Source: Candidatus Aminicenantota bacterium (GTDB lineage: Bacteria > Acidobacteriota > Aminicenantia > Aminicenantales > Aminicenantaceae). Taken from it: a stretch of DNA of 6,329 nucleotides. This document shows positions 5,445 to 6,329 of the stretch, piece after piece (within the stretch, counting starts at the first letter, position 1; every line of letters begins with the position of its first letter). The DNA lies in NCBI GenBank assembly GCA_030627155.1, contig DAOUSP010000074.1:1-6329 (forward strand), in the 5' to 3' direction. Below the pieces are notes generated by a model, which saw only the letters and a list, made by a program, of their open reading frames with translations, was not told where the DNA came from and searched no databases. A program made the translations under genes and the position numbers.

Positions 5445-6329
5445 ATGACTTACATGAGATTTAAAGGAATTGGTGTTTCTCCGGGCATAGCCATAGGAGA
5501 AGCGTCTCTTGCAGAAAAGGTCCTTTTTACAACAAAAAAGGACATCATTGGTACTGATGAGGTTGAGAATGAAATTAAGAGACTGCAATGTGCCATCCTT
5601 CAAACAAAAAAACAACTTACTCATATTAAAAATCAAGTCAAAAGAAAGATTGGGAAAGACCATTCGTTTATTTTCGAAGCCCATCTGATGCTCCTTGAAG
5701 ATAAGTCATTATGCAGAGATATTGAAAAAATCATAAAGAGGGAAAGGGCTAAGGTGGAATGGGCCATCTCCCGTGTCCATGATAAATATGTAGGGATTTT
5801 TGATGCTATTGAAGATGAATATTTTAAGCAAAGAAAATCCGATGTCACAGATGTGCTATCCAAAATTTATAGAAATTTAAAATCTATAAAACAGGAAAAA
5901 AAGGATGAAGATTCAGAAAGTATATTAGTGGCTCATGATCTCCTCCCTTCTGAAGCAGCCATGAAGCTTGGTAAGGGAAATGTCTTGGCAGTTGCTCTGG
6001 ATGCGGGTGGACAGACATCACATACGGCAATACTTGCTCGTTCTTTAAATATTCCTACTGTAGTTGGACTTCACGAGATAACACAAAAAGTCAGCAATGG
6101 AGATTTGCTCATAGTGGATGGTACAGATGGGGAGGTAATTATCAATCCTCCATTGGCAATAAGAAAAGAATTTCTCAGCAAGAAGAGAAAATATAATGAC
6201 TACTGTAGAGAGCTCAAGAAAACAGCTACTCTTGATTCCATCACTTTAGATAAAGTGAGATTTTACCCTATGGCTAATATCGAGCTTCCTGAAGAGGTAA
6301 AATTAGCTACTTCTATGGGGGCTGAAGGA
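5445..6329 (+). CDS. ptsI: PTS Enzyme I (phosphoenolpyruvate-protein phosphotransferase), N-terminal part (3' end outside window)
   Basis: The first 295 codons of Enzyme I are present; the frame is open to the last base and ends at MGAEG, which in full proteins continues into the GAEGIGLLRTEF segment. Enzyme I autophosphorylates from phosphoenolpyruvate and passes the phosphate to His15 of HPr. Visible are the N-terminal FKGIGVSPGIAIGEA (6-20), the helical HPr-binding subdomain (about 35-150), and the phosphohistidine segment GGQTSHTAILARSLNIPTVVG (188-208) with His193, equivalent to His189 of E. coli; Gln190 stands where Arg is frequent. VDGTDGEVIINP (224-235) closes the phosphohistidine domain. 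Full Enzyme I is about 570-590 residues, so the PEP-binding barrel is missing. Two starts are possible, ATG 5445 and ATG 5454; neither has a well-placed ribosome site (GAGGA at 5427-5431 is 13 nt from the first). I prefer 5445. Confidence 0.96.
   Translation, partial: MTYMRFKGIGVSPGIAIGEASLAEKVLFTTKKDIIGTDEVENEIKRLQCAILQTKKQLTHIKNQVKRKIGKDHSFIFEAHLMLLEDKSLCRDIEKIIKRERAKVEWAISRVHDKYVGIFDAIEDEYFKQRKSDVTDVLSKIYRNLKSIKQEKKDEDSESILVAHDLLPSEAAMKLGKGNVLAVALDAGGQTSHTAILARSLNIPTVVGLHEITQKVSNGDLLIVDGTDGEVIINPPLAIRKEFLSKKRKYNDYCRELKKTATLDSITLDKVRFYPMANIELPEEVKLATSMGAEG

Overview
The window carries nine genes, all on the + strand, in one compact run. Seven are complete and two are cut by the window edges. 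In order they are: the C-terminal part of lptB (LPS-transport ATPase), rpoN (sigma-54), a long-type hpf (ribosome hibernation factor), ptsN (EIIA-Ntr), hprK (HPr kinase/phosphorylase), rapZ (P-loop nucleotide-binding regulator), a mannose-family PTS EIIA gene, ptsH (HPr) and the N-terminal part of ptsI (Enzyme I). I see no RNA gene, mobile element, CRISPR array or convincing terminator.

Organism: lptB implies a diderm bacterium with lipopolysaccharide. The DNA is low in G+C by eye and uses many A-ending codons, Lys and Ile. HprK next to rapZ, a mannose-type EIIA, HPr and Enzyme I, all downstream of lptB-rpoN-hpf-ptsN, recalls arrangements known from Deltaproteobacteria-like and Acidobacteriota-like lineages and is not the enterobacterial rpoN operon, which lacks hprK. 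The sequence alone does not fix the taxon.

Layout: bases 1-4633 are a tightly packed block (lptB, rpoN, hpf, ptsN, hprK, rapZ) with gaps of 32 nt or less and two overlaps (rpoN/hpf by 1 nt, ptsN/hprK by 8 nt). A 112-nt AT-rich gap (4634-4745) is the only real intergenic space. After it comes a second block (EIIA, HPr, Enzyme I) with gaps of 18 and 6 nt. ptsN and rapZ both appear to start with TTG. Strong Shine-Dalgarno sequences precede hpf, ptsN and rapZ, while the three PTS genes of the second block have poor ones.

How the genes fit together: Enzyme I takes phosphate from phosphoenolpyruvate and passes it to His15 of HPr, which can pass it to His67 of PtsN or His9 of the mannose-type EIIA. 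HprK would phosphorylate Ser46 of HPr, which is present here, and so gate this relay. No EIIB or EIIC/D permease component is visible, so this looks like a regulatory phosphorelay rather than a sugar transporter, linked by position to sigma-54, ribosome hibernation and envelope control.

Most of this is a conserved housekeeping and regulatory neighbourhood, and I found no clearly undescribed system. The point most worth a second look is HprK. It keeps its Walker A motif, Asp-Asp pair, signature motif and DRLG arginine, but has Ser135 where the family normally has an active-site histidine. PtsN likewise has Asn113 where its second conserved histidine would be.
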